Positions 1 to 12,177 of a DNA stretch of 64,000 bases are shown here, piece by piece; position 1 is the stretch's first letter; each line of letters starts with the position of its first letter. The notes under the pieces are model-generated. The model was not told where the DNA came from and did no database searches. It saw nothing but the letters and a program-made list of their open reading frames with translations. This stretch comes from Streptomyces fructofermentans (GTDB lineage Bacteria; Actinomycetota; Actinomycetes; Streptomycetales; Streptomycetaceae): the NCBI RefSeq assembly GCF_014651055.1, contig NZ_BMWD01000012.1, forward strand, positions 29,753-93,752. Reading direction: 5' to 3'. The position numbers and the translations under genes are program-made.

Positions 1-1
1 G

Positions 2-1318
<1,317 letters not shown>

Positions 1319-1330
1319 GCCACGCCTGCC

Positions 1331-1364
1331 GCGCCCCCCGTCCCCTCCGAGGGACGGGGGGCGC
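1331..1364 (+). terminator. Intrinsic terminator after the E2 gene
   Basis: Perfect 14-bp stem (GCGCCCCCCGTCCC with its complement) and a 6-nt loop, 12 nt after the stop codon. There is no U-tract, as is usual for Streptomyces. The rest of the gap to the GntR gene (1365-1619) holds no gene, only the regulator's upstream region. Confidence 0.85.
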
Positions 1365-1565
1365 GGTCGTGTCCGGACCCGCCGCGGGCGACCGCCGGGC
1401 TCCCCCGGAGCGCCGGCCGGCACCCGCGGCACCACCGGCCGCGCGACGACGCGCCGTCCCCGGTACGGGACTTGACGGCGCGTGGTGCTCCGCCGACGTG
1501 TAAGTCTCGTCTCACCTGCGCGAAAGCGCCCCCGTCCACCTCTCCTCACGCAGGGCCCGGCCGTA

Positions 1566-1580
1566 TTGTCTAGACGTCAA
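1566..1580. promoter_or_regulatory. Putative GntR-type operator upstream of the regulator gene
   Basis: TTGTCTAGACGTCAA contains the perfect 8-bp palindrome GTCTAGAC (1568-1575), ending about 45 nt before the GntR start. FadR/FCD-type GntR proteins typically bind T-GT-N-AC-A dyads, which this resembles. The same core also occurs in DasR (dre) sites, although the flanks here do not match the full dre consensus. Autoregulation by the adjacent GntR protein is an inference. Confidence 0.45.
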
Positions 1581-1619
1581 CGCCCTGGGGCCGGAGCGGC
1601 CCCGGCCTAAGGAGCCCTC

Positions 1620-2258
1620 ATGACCGCGCCCGTCGTCCACTCGCTCCGCGAGCAGATCCGCGAGCACATCGTGGAGGGGATCGTGAGCGGCCGCTGGAAG
1701 CCGGGCGAGCGGATCGTGGAGCGGCGGATCGCCACCGAGCTGGAGGTCAGCCAGACGCCGGTGCGGGAGGCGCTGCGGGAACTGGAGTCCCTGCGCCTGA
1801 TCGAGTCCGCCCCCAACAAGGGCGTGCGGGTACGGAACCTCACCGCGGCCGACCTGGAGGAGAGCTATCCCGTCAGGGCCGGTCTGGAGGCCATCGCGGC
1901 CGAGCTGGCGGCCGAGCGGCTGGCCGCCGACTGCTCGGCCCTGGAGCCGCACGTGACGGCCCTGTACGAGGCCGACCGCAAGGCCGACGGCACCGGCCAG
2001 GTGCGGCACACGGTCGCCTTCCACCGCGAGCTGGTGCGCGCCGCGGGGAACTCGGTGCTGCTGCACACGTGGGAGGGCCTGGGCATCGAGGTCTTCACGG
2101 CCCTGTCGATCCGCTGGCTGGGCACGGTCCAGCAGTCGTACGCGGAGGAGCACGAGGCGCTCGTGGAGGCGTTCCGCAGGCGCGACCCGCTGATCGCGGA
2201 GCTCGTGAAGGCGCATGTGCTGGGGTGCGCGCCGCGTACCGGAAGCGAACCCTCCTAG
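1620..2258 (+). CDS. GntR-family (FadR/FCD subgroup) transcriptional regulator
   Basis: 212 aa. Residues about 8-75 form the GntR winged helix-turn-helix (LREQIREHIVEGIVSG, then ELEVSQTPVREALRELE). Residues about 80-205 fit the all-helical FCD ligand domain, including the metal-binding type His in the region VAFHRELVRAAGN. The ATG is preceded by AAGGAG at 1608-1613. The gene lies between the E2 gene and aceE, all on the same strand, so it is a strong candidate for a regulator of pyruvate dehydrogenase. I recall that a GntR protein at this position in S. coelicolor has been linked to PDH control (AceR), but cannot verify that here. The ligand is unknown; small organic acids are typical for the family. 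Confidence 0.88.
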   Translation: MTAPVVHSLREQIREHIVEGIVSGRWKPGERIVERRIATELEVSQTPVREALRELESLRLIESAPNKGVRVRNLTAADLEESYPVRAGLEAIAAELAAERLAADCSALEPHVTALYEADRKADGTGQVRHTVAFHRELVRAAGNSVLLHTWEGLGIEVFTALSIRWLGTVQQSYAEEHEALVEAFRRRDPLIAELVKAHVLGCAPRTGSEPS

Positions 2259-2311
2259 CCCGCGAACAGCGGAGCGGCACCCCGCTCAAACGTCCTCCCA
2301 CCTGCGAAAAC

Positions 2312-2349
2312 CAGGCACCGGGTGCCTGTCGCCGAGGCACCGCGTGCCG
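2312..2349. promoter_or_regulatory. Two phased palindromes upstream of aceE
   Basis: CAGGCACCGGGTGCCTG (2312-2328) is a near-perfect dyad with 8-nt arms around one base. A second copy of the core, GGCACCGCGTGCC, follows at 2336-2348. The centres are 22 bp apart, two helical turns, so both would be on the same DNA face. This looks like a double operator. No known family consensus is clearly matched. Together with the dyad at 2388-2404 it probably controls aceE. Confidence 0.5.
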
Positions 2350-2387
2350 ACTTTCGCCGGATCGAGAGGTTTTACCCTGGGAACCTT

Positions 2388-2404
2388 TGATCGATCATCG
2401 ATCA
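2388..2404. promoter_or_regulatory. Perfect 17-bp dyad upstream of aceE
   Basis: TGATCGATCATCGATCA has perfect 8-nt arms around a central base and lies about 120 bp before the aceE start. Its sequence is unlike the GGCACC dyads at 2312-2349, which suggests a second regulator. The size suits a GntR or MarR-type dimer, and the GntR gene just upstream is the obvious candidate. Confidence 0.45.
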
Positions 2405-2524
2405 GGGAGTTACAGTCACCGTCGGGCTCCACCCGAGCCCGCCGCCCTGTCCTGCCGAAGACCAAGGGCACCCCCAACCCCTTACCGATGAGGGAACCCC
2501 CCTCCGCATCCGGAAGGCGGCGCA

Positions 2525-5230
<2,706 letters not shown>

Positions 5231-5244
5231 GTCCGTCGCGTTCC

Positions 5245-5274
5245 GGGGTCCGACGGTGTGTGCCGTCGGGCCCC
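5245..5274 (+). terminator. Intrinsic terminator of aceE
   Basis: Twelve-pair stem (GGGGTCCGACGG with CCGTCGGGCCCC, one T-G wobble) and loop TGTGTG, starting 15 nt after the aceE stop. Confidence 0.75.
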
Positions 5275-5370
5275 TTCGCGTTTCCCGGCGCGGCGGGTTC
5301 CTGTGTGCGGGTGCGTCGGGGGTCGGGGCCGGCTCGTCCGCGTCCGCGGGTCCGTCGCGGCCGGTCGCGC

Positions 5371-5464
5371 CGTTCCCCGCGCCGCCCGGAAGGGCGCTGC
5401 CCTCCCGGCAAGGTCGTGACGGCAGCCCGCACCTCCCGCACCCCCGCCGTTCCCCGCGCCGCCC
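5371..5464. repeat. Direct repeat pair CGTTCCCCGCGCCGCCC
   Basis: The 17-bp sequence occurs exactly at 5371-5387 and 5448-5464 in the gap before the WYL regulator. GTTCCCCGCGCC-type elements are common in intergenic DNA of Streptomyces, so this is probably part of that dispersed family rather than an operator pair. Confidence 0.5.
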
Positions 5465-5510
5465 AGAGGGTGCCGGCCTCGCGGCGGGGTCGGGGCGGCA
5501 TCATGTGTTC

Positions 5511-6533
5511 ATGCGTGCTGCACGGCTGATCAGGATGGTGCTGCTGCTCCAGTCCCGGCCCTCGATGACCGCGGCCGAGCTGGCCCGCGAGCTGGAGGTG
5601 TCCGAGCGGACCATCACCCGCGACGCCCAGGCCCTCTCCGAGGCGGGCGTTCCGGTGTACGCCGACCGGGGCCGGACCGGCGGGTACCGGCTGATCGGCG
5701 GCTACCGGACCCGGCTCACCGGACTCGCGCGCGGTGAGGCCGAGGCACTGTTCCTGTCCGGCGTACCGGGCGCCCTGCGCGAGATGGGGCTGGAGGACGC
5801 CGCCTCCGCCGCCCGCCTCAAGGTGTCGGCCGCGCTGCTGCCCTCCCTGCGCGACGCCTCGCACACCGCGGCGCAGCGCTTCCACCTCGACGCGCCCGGC
5901 TGGTTCACCGAGCCGAAGACCCCCGAACTGCTGCCGGCGGTCGCCGAGGCCGTGTGGGACGACCGCCGGATCACCGCGCGCTACCGGCGCCAGGACACCG
6001 GCGTCGAGCGCGAGCTGGAGCCGTACGGGCTCGTGCTGAAGGCAGGCGTCTGGTACCTGTGCGCCCGCGTACCGGACGCCGGATCGTTCCGCGTCTACCG
6101 CATCGACCGCTTCACCGCCGCCGAGCCCGGCGCCGACCGCTTCGGCCGCGACGCCTCGTTCGACCTGCCGGCGTTCTGGGCGGAACGCGCGGCGCAGTTC
6201 GCGCGCTCGATCCTGCGGTCCACCGTCGTGGTGCGGCTGACCGGGGCCGGCGCACGCGCGCTGCGGCACGCCGTCGACCCGCTCGCCGCGCAGGAGGCGC
6301 TGGCCGAGGCCGGCCCGCCGGACGGGGCGGGCCGGGTGACCGTGAGCCTGCCGGTCGAGTCGGACGACGTCGCGTACACCCAGCTCATGGCGCTCGGCCC
6401 CGAGGTCGAGGTGATCGAGCCCGCCGACCTCCGGCGGCGCTTCGCGGACGCCGCGGCCCGGACGGCCGCCTACTACGGGCAGGACGAGCCCGGCACGCCG
6501 GACGGGGGGCCGACCGCTACCGGTAGCCCGTGA
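5511..6533 (+). CDS. YafY-type HTH/WYL-domain transcriptional regulator
   Basis: 340 aa. The N-terminus is a DeoR-like HTH_11 (MTAAELARELEVSERTITRDAQAL, about residues 17-40), followed by the wing with GRTGGYRL. A WYL ligand-sensing domain follows (about 130-210, with LEPYGLVLKAGVWYLCAR), then the WCX C-terminal extension (about 220-320). I chose the ATG at 5511 because MRAARLIRMVLLLQ is the usual beginning of the family; longer frames upstream run through low-complexity DNA. The gene converges on, and overlaps by 17 bp, the SDR gene on the other strand, which it may regulate (inference). Confidence 0.85.
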   Translation: MRAARLIRMVLLLQSRPSMTAAELARELEVSERTITRDAQALSEAGVPVYADRGRTGGYRLIGGYRTRLTGLARGEAEALFLSGVPGALREMGLEDAASAARLKVSAALLPSLRDASHTAAQRFHLDAPGWFTEPKTPELLPAVAEAVWDDRRITARYRRQDTGVERELEPYGLVLKAGVWYLCARVPDAGSFRVYRIDRFTAAEPGADRFGRDASFDLPAFWAERAAQFARSILRSTVVVRLTGAGARALRHAVDPLAAQEALAEAGPPDGAGRVTVSLPVESDDVAYTQLMALGPEVEVIEPADLRRRFADAAARTAAYYGQDEPGTPDGGPTATGSP

Positions 6534-7482
6534 CGTCCGCGGGCCCGTCCTGATCCACCTCGGTCATGTAGCGCCACGCGTCCGGCGCCGACCCGTCGAC
6601 GTCCGTGACGCCGTACTCCCGGGCGAGCCCACCGCTGGACAGCGAGCGCCCGTTCCAGCGCGCGAGCCCGGGGTCGGCGGCGAGCGCCACCAGGGTCCGC
6701 CCGACGTACGTGGGCGTCTCGGAGATGGCGAAGTGCGGCGCCTGGGCGCAGGCCTCACGCCAGTTCTCCTCGGTCACGTGGAACGCCGTGTCGAGCATCG
6801 CCTCCGAGCGCAGCCAGCCGGGGGTGAGGCAGACCGCCGTGCAGCCGTGCTCGGCGAGTTCCTCGCCGAGGCCGTACGCCATGCGGATCGGGGTCGTCTT
6901 GGCGAGGTCGTAGAAGAACGGCCTGCGGTAGCGGCGGTTGTACTCCTCCGTGCCGTCGGTGACCTCGACGAGGAGCCCGCCCGGGTTGCGGACGAGGAGC
7001 GGGAGCGCGAAGTGGCTGGTGACGATGTGCGACTCGATGCCGAGGCGCATGATGCGCAGCCCCTTGTCGAGGTCCATCTCCCACATGGCGGGCTGACCGC
7101 CCGCCGACCAGTCGAGGTGGACGTCCCCGCCCCAGAGGTCGTTGACGAGGATGTCGAGCCGCCCCTGCTCCCGGTCGACGCGGTCGACGAGCGCCCGTAC
7201 CTGCTCGGGCTCCAGGTGGTCGGTCGGCACGGCGATCCCCCGGCCGGCGGCACCGGCGGCCTCGTCGACCAGTTCGGCCGTCTCCTCGATCGTCTCCGTG
7301 GCCCGGCCGACCTCGCTGACACGGTCGCGGGTCGTACGTCCCGTCACGTACACCGTGGCGCCCGCGCGCCCCAGCTCCACCGCCATGGCGCGGCCGGCAC
7401 CCCGGGTGGCGCCCGCGACCAGGGCGATCCTCCCCTTGAGCGGCTGCGCGGTGGCCCGTACTGATTCCTCTGCTGTCTCCAT
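6517..7482 (-). CDS. Short-chain dehydrogenase/reductase
   Basis: 321 aa, a classical SDR with NAD(P) binding in a Rossmann fold near the N-terminus (LVAGATRGAGRAMA, a TGxxxGxG variant with Ala for Thr). The catalytic YxxxK is seen as YDLAK. The chain is longer than the 250-aa core because of insertions around NDLWGGDVHLDW and a C-terminal extension. The ATG at 7482 was chosen for METAEESV, just before the first beta strand. The substrate is unknown. It is transcribed convergently to the WYL regulator and divergently to the DUF4240 gene. A palindrome 23 bp upstream of the start may be its operator. Confidence 0.85.
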   Translation of the reverse strand: METAEESVRATAQPLKGRIALVAGATRGAGRAMAVELGRAGATVYVTGRTTRDRVSEVGRATETIEETAELVDEAAGAAGRGIAVPTDHLEPEQVRALVDRVDREQGRLDILVNDLWGGDVHLDWSAGGQPAMWEMDLDKGLRIMRLGIESHIVTSHFALPLLVRNPGGLLVEVTDGTEEYNRRYRRPFFYDLAKTTPIRMAYGLGEELAEHGCTAVCLTPGWLRSEAMLDTAFHVTEENWREACAQAPHFAISETPTYVGRTLVALAADPGLARWNGRSLSSGGLAREYGVTDVDGSAPDAWRYMTEVDQDGPADVTGYR

Positions 7483-7504
7483 GCACCGAGCATCGCGCCG
7501 AATA

Positions 7505-7521
7505 CCGACATCTGCTGTCGG
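7505..7521. promoter_or_regulatory. Palindrome CCGACA-N5-TGTCGG upstream of the SDR gene
   Basis: Perfect 6-bp arms separated by TCTGC, ending 23 bp before the SDR start, on the promoter side of a divergent pair. A size and place typical of an operator. The binding protein is unknown; the adjacent WYL regulator is a candidate. Confidence 0.4.
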
Positions 7522-7605
7522 ACTTTCCGCGGGGCATGTGCGTGCATAACGATCTGTCCGTCCCCGGGTGCGCGGGCCGGGCGCAGGCCCGATGCTTGTC
7601 CCGTG

Positions 7606-8124
7606 ATGGACGAGACGGAGTTCTGGGAGCTGGTGGACGCGGCCCGTGTGGCCGCCGGGGGCGACGCCGAGGAGCAGGCCGACCTGCTCGTCGAACGGCT
7701 CCTCCTGCTGGACCCGGACATGGTGCTGGACTTCGCCCGTCACTTCGAGGCCCGGTACAACCGCGCGTACACCTGGGACCTGTGGGGCGCCGCCTGGATC
7801 CTGCTCGACGGGGCCAGCGACGACGCCTTCGACTACTTCCGCTGCTGGCTGATCGGCCAGGGGCGCGACGTGTACGAGGGCGGTGTGCACGAGCCCGACC
7901 GGCTGGCCGAGCTGCTCCGGGACTTCGACGACGAGGTCGACGGGGACGGCGAGGAGCTGGGCTACGCGGCGGACGAGGCCTACGAGCAGCTCACCGGAAC
8001 GGTCGCCCCCGACCTGGGTATTCCGGCCGCCCCGCGGGAGCCGCTGGGCACCCCGCTCGACCTGGAGAACCAGGTCCTGCTGGCCGAGCGCCTCCCCCAG
8101 CTCTGGGAGCGCTTCGCCGACTAG
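7606..8124 (+). CDS. DUF4240 domain protein
   Basis: 172 aa, acidic and soluble, with no signal peptide or membrane segment. MDETEFWELVDAAR and the central YTWDLWGAAWILLDGASDDAFDYFRCWLIGQG are the recognisable DUF4240 signature; the family has no known activity. Start taken at the ATG 7606; an in-frame GTG at 7603 is equally possible, and neither has a clear ribosome binding site. The last 12 codons including the stop are duplicated immediately downstream (8125-8160), so the current stop lies inside a tandem repeat. Confidence 0.8.
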   Translation: MDETEFWELVDAARVAAGGDAEEQADLLVERLLLLDPDMVLDFARHFEARYNRAYTWDLWGAAWILLDGASDDAFDYFRCWLIGQGRDVYEGGVHEPDRLAELLRDFDDEVDGDGEELGYAADEAYEQLTGTVAPDLGIPAAPREPLGTPLDLENQVLLAERLPQLWERFAD

Positions 8125-8160
8125 CGCCTCCCCCAGCTCTGGGAGCGCTTCGCGGACTAG
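8089..8160. repeat. 36-bp tandem duplication spanning a stop codon
   Basis: Two adjacent 36-bp copies, 8089-8124 and 8125-8160, differ at one base (GCCGAC versus GCGGAC). The first copy encodes the C-terminus LPQLWERFAD plus stop of the DUF4240 protein. The second is non-coding on this strand, but its CTAG end supplies the TAG stop of the convergent amidase gene at 8157-8159. Confidence 0.95.
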
Positions 8161-9146
8161 CGCCTGCCCTGGAGGTGCGCGGCGCGCTGCCTGATCTCGG
8201 GCAGCCGGGCCGTGAGCGCCGCTCCCGGGCACTCGGTCGAGTAGCCGTCGGAGTGGCCGGAGACGGCCGTGAAGGTGGCCCGGGTGCCCGCGCGGTACCT
8301 GCTCAGGCTGTTGGTGGAGACGAGGTTGACGCGGGCGCGGGGGTCCGTGTCGGTGAGGCCCAGTTTCCACGCGGCGACGGCCGCGACGGCGTCGGTCATC
8401 GCCTTGGGCACCGGCACTCCCTCGGTGAAGGTGCCGATCGCGGCGATGCCCGCGGTGCCGACGTTGAACCCCTGCGTGTGGGCGCCGACGACGGCCCGGT
8501 CGACGCCGCCCGCCCGGCCCTCGTAGACGGTTCCGCAGCGGTCGACGAGGAAGTTGTAGCCGATGTCGTCCCAGTGCCTCGCGCCCGCCTGCCCGGTGTA
8601 GAGGGACTGGATGATCCGGGGCGTGTCGGCGCAGTCGTAGCCGTTCGGCGAGTCGGTGTGGTGGACGAACACGGCGGACACGCGTCCGGCGTACCGGACG
8701 GGCGGGCGGCGGAAGGCGGCGTCGCCGAGCCAGCGCTCCCTGGGCACGATCTCGGGGCGGGCGGCCGTGTGCCCGACGGCCGCCCTGGCCGCGACGGGCC
8801 GTCCGGCGTCACCCGGTGTCCGGTCGATCCCGACGGCGCACAGGACCAGCGCCGTGACCGCCGCGAGCCCCGGCAGACAGGCGAGGACGACGCGTACGGG
8901 GCGGGGCGGGAAGGTGCGACGGGTGACGCGCGAGCGGCTCCCCCGGGGGGCCTGTGCGGTCTGTGTGGCCTGCGGGGCTTGCGGGGCTGACGCGGCCTGG
9001 GGGGCCGGGGCGGCCTGGGGCCCGCCCGCGCCCCCTGTCCGGGCGGCGCCTTCCCGCACGCCCCGATGCCGGCCCCGCGACCGCCCCCGGGCCCGGCGCA
9101 GCGCGCCCCGGACACGTGCTGCGAGCGGGGTTCGATGGGCACACAT
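8157..9146 (-). CDS. Membrane-anchored N-acetylmuramoyl-L-alanine amidase / PGRP-domain protein
   Basis: 329 aa. After a basic, Ala/Pro-rich cytoplasmic leader there is one membrane segment (VRVVLACLPGLAAVTALVLC, about residues 84-103). An amidase_2/peptidoglycan recognition domain follows, with zinc ligands in VFVHHTD and in SGHSDGYSTECPG (His and Cys). Conserved landmarks WDDIGYNFLVDRCGTVYEGR and GAHTQGFN are present. It is expected to face the cell wall and cleave the lactyl-amide bond of peptidoglycan. I prefer the ATG at 9146, which has GAGAGTGG upstream; a longer GTG start at 9197 is possible. The stop codon lies inside the tandem duplication shared with the DUF4240 gene. Confidence 0.85.
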   Translation of the reverse strand: MCAHRTPLAARVRGALRRARGRSRGRHRGVREGAARTGGAGGPQAAPAPQAASAPQAPQATQTAQAPRGSRSRVTRRTFPPRPVRVVLACLPGLAAVTALVLCAVGIDRTPGDAGRPVAARAAVGHTAARPEIVPRERWLGDAAFRRPPVRYAGRVSAVFVHHTDSPNGYDCADTPRIIQSLYTGQAGARHWDDIGYNFLVDRCGTVYEGRAGGVDRAVVGAHTQGFNVGTAGIAAIGTFTEGVPVPKAMTDAVAAVAAWKLGLTDTDPRARVNLVSTNSLSRYRAGTRATFTAVSGHSDGYSTECPGAALTARLPEIRQRAAHLQGRR

Positions 9147-9335
9147 GTGATCCACTCTCGGGGACACTCCGGCGGTCCGCGACGTGTGCTGTGCCACCCG
9201 GTGGAACCAACGTCCCGGTCCGGGACGTTTCTACAGGTCCATGCACGTGTGCCCGATGTCCGGTCCCGCACGGGCTCCGCCTGATCACCGGGCGGGCCCG
9301 GCACGTACTGAGGGGCCCAAGGGAAAGGGAGCTCC

Positions 9336-10526
9336 GTGGACCTGCTCGACATCCTGCTGCTGCTGGTCATCCTCGGCTACGCGGCGTCCGGCTACCGGCG
9401 CGGCCTGGTGGCCGGCTGCGTCTCCCTCGCCGGCTTCGTGGGCGGGGCCGTCGTAGGAGTGTGGGCGCTGCCCCTGGTGATGGACCTGGTGGCGGCGGGG
9501 TCGCCCGCCGCCACGGTCACTGCGGTCCTGACGGTGCTGCTGCCCGCCGCGCTGGGGCACGAACTGGCGGGGCGGCTGGCCCTGCGGCTGCGGCAGGGGC
9601 TGGACCGCGGATCGGGCTCGCTGCGGATGGTCGACGGGGCGGGCGGGGCCGCGGCGAACACGGTCTCGGTGCTGCTGGTGGCCTGGGTCGCGGCGAGTGT
9701 CCTCGGCGCGTCGGCCTCGCCCGTGGTCACCTCGTCGATCCGCAACTCGGCGCTGCTCGGCGCGGTGCAGGACGTCATGCCGGCGACCACGCCCGCGTGG
9801 TTCTCCCGGGCCACGTCGGCGCTCACGGAGGCGGGTTTCCCGCAGGTCTTCAACCCGTTCGAGAACGAGCCGGCGGCCTCGGTCGCCAAGCCGTCCGGGG
9901 ACAGCGTCACCTCTGCCGCGACCCGGGCCGCGCAGCGCTCGACCGTGAAGGTGGAGGGCGCCGTGGGCACCCAGGGACGCGAGGGCAGCGGCTTCGTGTA
10001 CGCCTCCGAGCACGTGATGACCAACGCCCATGTCGTGGCGGGCATCGACGACCCGACCGTGCGGGTGGGCGGCACGGGCCGGGCGTACGAGGCGAAGGTC
10101 GTCCTGTTCGACCCGGAGAAGGACGTGGCCGTGCTGGACGTGCCCGGTCTGAAGGCCCCGGTGCTGAAGTTCGACGACAGCGCGACCCGCGGCGACGCGG
10201 CCGTGGTCGCGGGCTACCCGCAGGACGGCGGCCTGGACCTCCAGGCGGCCACCGTCGCCAGCACGATCAAGGCCAGGGGGCAGAACATCTACGGCACCGG
10301 CCCGGTCACCCGCGAGATCCACTCGGTCCGCTCCACGGTCCGGCCCGGCAACTCGGGCGGCCCCCTGCTGACCACCGACGGCAAGGTGTACGGAGTGGTC
10401 TTCGCCCGCTCCACCAGCGACGACGAGACGGGTTACGTCCTGACCGTCGACGAGGTCGCCGGGGACGCCCGGCGCGCGGCGCGGGCCTCGACCCCGGTGG
10501 ACACGGGCGACCTCATCAACTCCTGA
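9336..10526 (+). CDS. MarP-like membrane serine protease with CvpA domain
   Basis: 396 aa. Four hydrophobic segments in residues about 1-120 match the CvpA domain. A periplasm-facing trypsin-like domain follows with the complete triad His232 (TNAHVV), Asp263 (KDVAVLDV) and Ser340 (GNSGGP). Spacing and architecture match MarP (Rv3671c), the mycobacterial protease needed for acid and oxidative stress resistance, so a role in cell-wall stress is inferred. The GTG at 9336 follows GGGAAAGGGA. It is convergent with the GNAT gene; the gap between the stops is only about 30 bp and holds no obvious terminator. Confidence 0.88.
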   Translation: MDLLDILLLLVILGYAASGYRRGLVAGCVSLAGFVGGAVVGVWALPLVMDLVAAGSPAATVTAVLTVLLPAALGHELAGRLALRLRQGLDRGSGSLRMVDGAGGAAANTVSVLLVAWVAASVLGASASPVVTSSIRNSALLGAVQDVMPATTPAWFSRATSALTEAGFPQVFNPFENEPAASVAKPSGDSVTSAATRAAQRSTVKVEGAVGTQGREGSGFVYASEHVMTNAHVVAGIDDPTVRVGGTGRAYEAKVVLFDPEKDVAVLDVPGLKAPVLKFDDSATRGDAAVVAGYPQDGGLDLQAATVASTIKARGQNIYGTGPVTREIHSVRSTVRPGNSGGPLLTTDGKVYGVVFARSTSDDETGYVLTVDEVAGDARRAARASTPVDTGDLINS

Positions 10527-10557
10527 GGCCGGGCCGGGCGCGACCGCGCCATCCGTC

Positions 10558-11046
10558 TCAGAGACCGCGGCCCATCAGGACGTCGTCCACGTACCGCCCG
10601 TCGAGGTGGAATTCGCCGGGCTGTATCCCCTCGACCGCGAAGCCCTCCGACGCGTAGAGCGCGCGGGCCGGTTCGTTGTGGCCGAGGACGCGCAGCGTGA
10701 TCCGGCGTGCGCCCTGGCGGCGGGCCTCCTCGACGGCGGCGCGGACCAGTGCCCGGCCCACGCCGTGCCGGCGCGCCCCGGCGGCGACGGCGAGCCCCTG
10801 TATCTGCCGTACGTGGGCGTTGGAGGCGAGCGGGGTGGGGAAGCCGATCCGTATGTAGCCGACGAGGCGCCCCCCGCTCTCCGCGACCAGGTGGTCGCGC
10901 GGGCCGAAACGCTCGTTGAAGAAGGGCTCGTACGGCGGCTCGTCGCGGGGACGGACTGCGTGCAGGGGGGACCACGCGGCACGGTCGAGGAGGCCCAGCG
11001 CCTCTTCGTCGCCGGACCGGGCGGTGCGTATGAGCGGCTCGGGCAT
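10558..11046 (-). CDS. GNAT-family N-acetyltransferase
   Basis: 162 aa, a single GNAT domain. The acetyl-CoA binding region is QIQGLAVAAGARRHGVGRALV (about residues 80-100), followed by the typical GHNEPARALYASEGF strand-helix. The ATG at 11046 has AGGGTGG 5 nt upstream; a GTG at 11055 is the alternative. The substrate is unknown. It is divergent from the epimerase gene across about 160 bp. Confidence 0.85.
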   Translation of the reverse strand: MPEPLIRTARSGDEEALGLLDRAAWSPLHAVRPRDEPPYEPFFNERFGPRDHLVAESGGRLVGYIRIGFPTPLASNAHVRQIQGLAVAAGARRHGVGRALVRAAVEEARRQGARRITLRVLGHNEPARALYASEGFAVEGIQPGEFHLDGRYVDDVLMGRGL

Positions 11047-11205
11047 GGAGGCCACCCTACGGCCGGGGCGCCCGGGGCCGACGGGGCCCCGGTGCCGCCC
11101 ACCCCGTGCGGAAGCCCCGCCCGTGCCTCGGACGCCTGTGCCGCGTACGGGTGGCGCGCCGCGTGCGGGCTCCGTGTCGCGGGAGCGGTGGCGCAGGATG
11201 GGGGC

Positions 11206-12105
11206 ATGGATGCTTCGCGAATCGCCGTGGCCGGCGCGTCCGGCCTGATCGGCTCGGCGCTGGTGCGCTCACTGACCTCGGACGGGCACGAGGTGGTGCG
11301 ACTGGTGCGGCGCGCGCCCCGGGCGAAGGACGAGGTCGAGTGGGACCCGGCACGGCAGCACGTCGACGCGGCGGGCCTGGTCGGCTGCGACGCGGTGGTG
11401 AACCTCGCGGGGGCCGGGATCGGCGACCGCAGGTGGACGGACGCCCACAAGCGCGCGATCCGGGACAGCCGGGTGCTGGGCACGGCCGCGCTCGCGGAGG
11501 CCGCCGCCTCGCTGGACCGGCCGCCGCGGGTCTTCCTGAACGGGAGCGCGATCGGCTTCTACGGGGACACCGGCGCGCGGGCGGTGGACGAGGACGCCCC
11601 TCCGGGGGACGGCTTCCTGCCCTCGGTGTGCGTGGAGTGGGAGGAGGCCACGGCGGCGGCCGAGGAGGCGGGCATCCGCACGGTGCTCGCGCGCACCGGC
11701 CTGGTCGTGGCCGCGCGGGGCGGTGCCTGGGGGCGGCTCTTCCCGCTCTTCCGGGCAGGGCTCGGCGGGCAGTTGGGGGACGGCAGGCAGTTCTGGAGCC
11801 ACATCGCGCTGCACGACCACGTGGCGGCGCTGCGGCACCTGCTCGACTCCGAGTCGCTGTCGGGGCCCTTCAACCTGACGGCTCCGGAACCGCGCACCAA
11901 CCGGGAGGTCACCGCCGCGATGGGGCGCGTGCTGCACCGGCCCACCGTGTTCGCGGTGCCCGCGCCGGTCCTGAAGGCGGCGCTCGGCGAGCTGGCCCAG
12001 GAGGTGCTGGGCAGTCAACGGGTGGTGCCCACAAGGCTGTTGGACTCGGGCTTCACGTTCGCCTTCCCGGGCATCGACGAGGCGATCCGGGCAGCACTCG
12101 CGTAG
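11206..12105 (+). CDS. TIGR01777 family NAD-dependent epimerase/dehydratase (SDR39-type, DUF1731)
   Basis: 299 aa. Rossmann motif IAVAGASGLIGSAL at residues 6-19, NLAGAGIGDRRW, the NGSAIGFYGD active-site strand with YxxxK replaced by YGD, and a C-terminal DUF1731 domain ending FAFPGIDEAIRAAL. The family (YfcH/SulA-like, Rv2216 in Mycobacterium) has no firm biochemical role. In mycobacteria the same gene lies between the E2 gene and lipB, so its place here, between E2 and lipB, is an old linkage. The ATG at 11206 follows AGGATGGGGGC. Confidence 0.87.
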   Translation: MDASRIAVAGASGLIGSALVRSLTSDGHEVVRLVRRAPRAKDEVEWDPARQHVDAAGLVGCDAVVNLAGAGIGDRRWTDAHKRAIRDSRVLGTAALAEAAASLDRPPRVFLNGSAIGFYGDTGARAVDEDAPPGDGFLPSVCVEWEEATAAAEEAGIRTVLARTGLVVAARGGAWGRLFPLFRAGLGGQLGDGRQFWSHIALHDHVAALRHLLDSESLSGPFNLTAPEPRTNREVTAAMGRVLHRPTVFAVPAPVLKAALGELAQEVLGSQRVVPTRLLDSGFTFAFPGIDEAIRAALA

Positions 12106-12109
12106 GCGC

Positions 12110-12177
12110 CGCTCCCCCTCCCGCTCCCCTCCCGCTCTCCGGACTCCCACCCCCTCCCGCTCTCCCCCGCTCCCCGG
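12110..12177 (+). repeat. Pyrimidine-rich tract with CTCCCGCTC repeats
   Basis: About 68 nt directly after the epimerase stop are almost purely C and T, with several imperfect CTCCCGCTC units. It could form unusual (H-form) DNA or act on transcription, but may be simple slippage. The rest of the gap (12178-12479) has no gene; it holds a TTGACA at 12297-12302 without a clear -10 box and a short CCCGA-AC-TCGGG dyad at 12405-12416. Confidence 0.6.

Noticed and set aside
1566..1580. DasR (dre) site as the identity of TTGTCTAGAC
   Set aside because: It shares the GTCTAGAC core but the flanks are asymmetric, unlike the full dre consensus; the adjacent FadR-type regulator is the simpler candidate.
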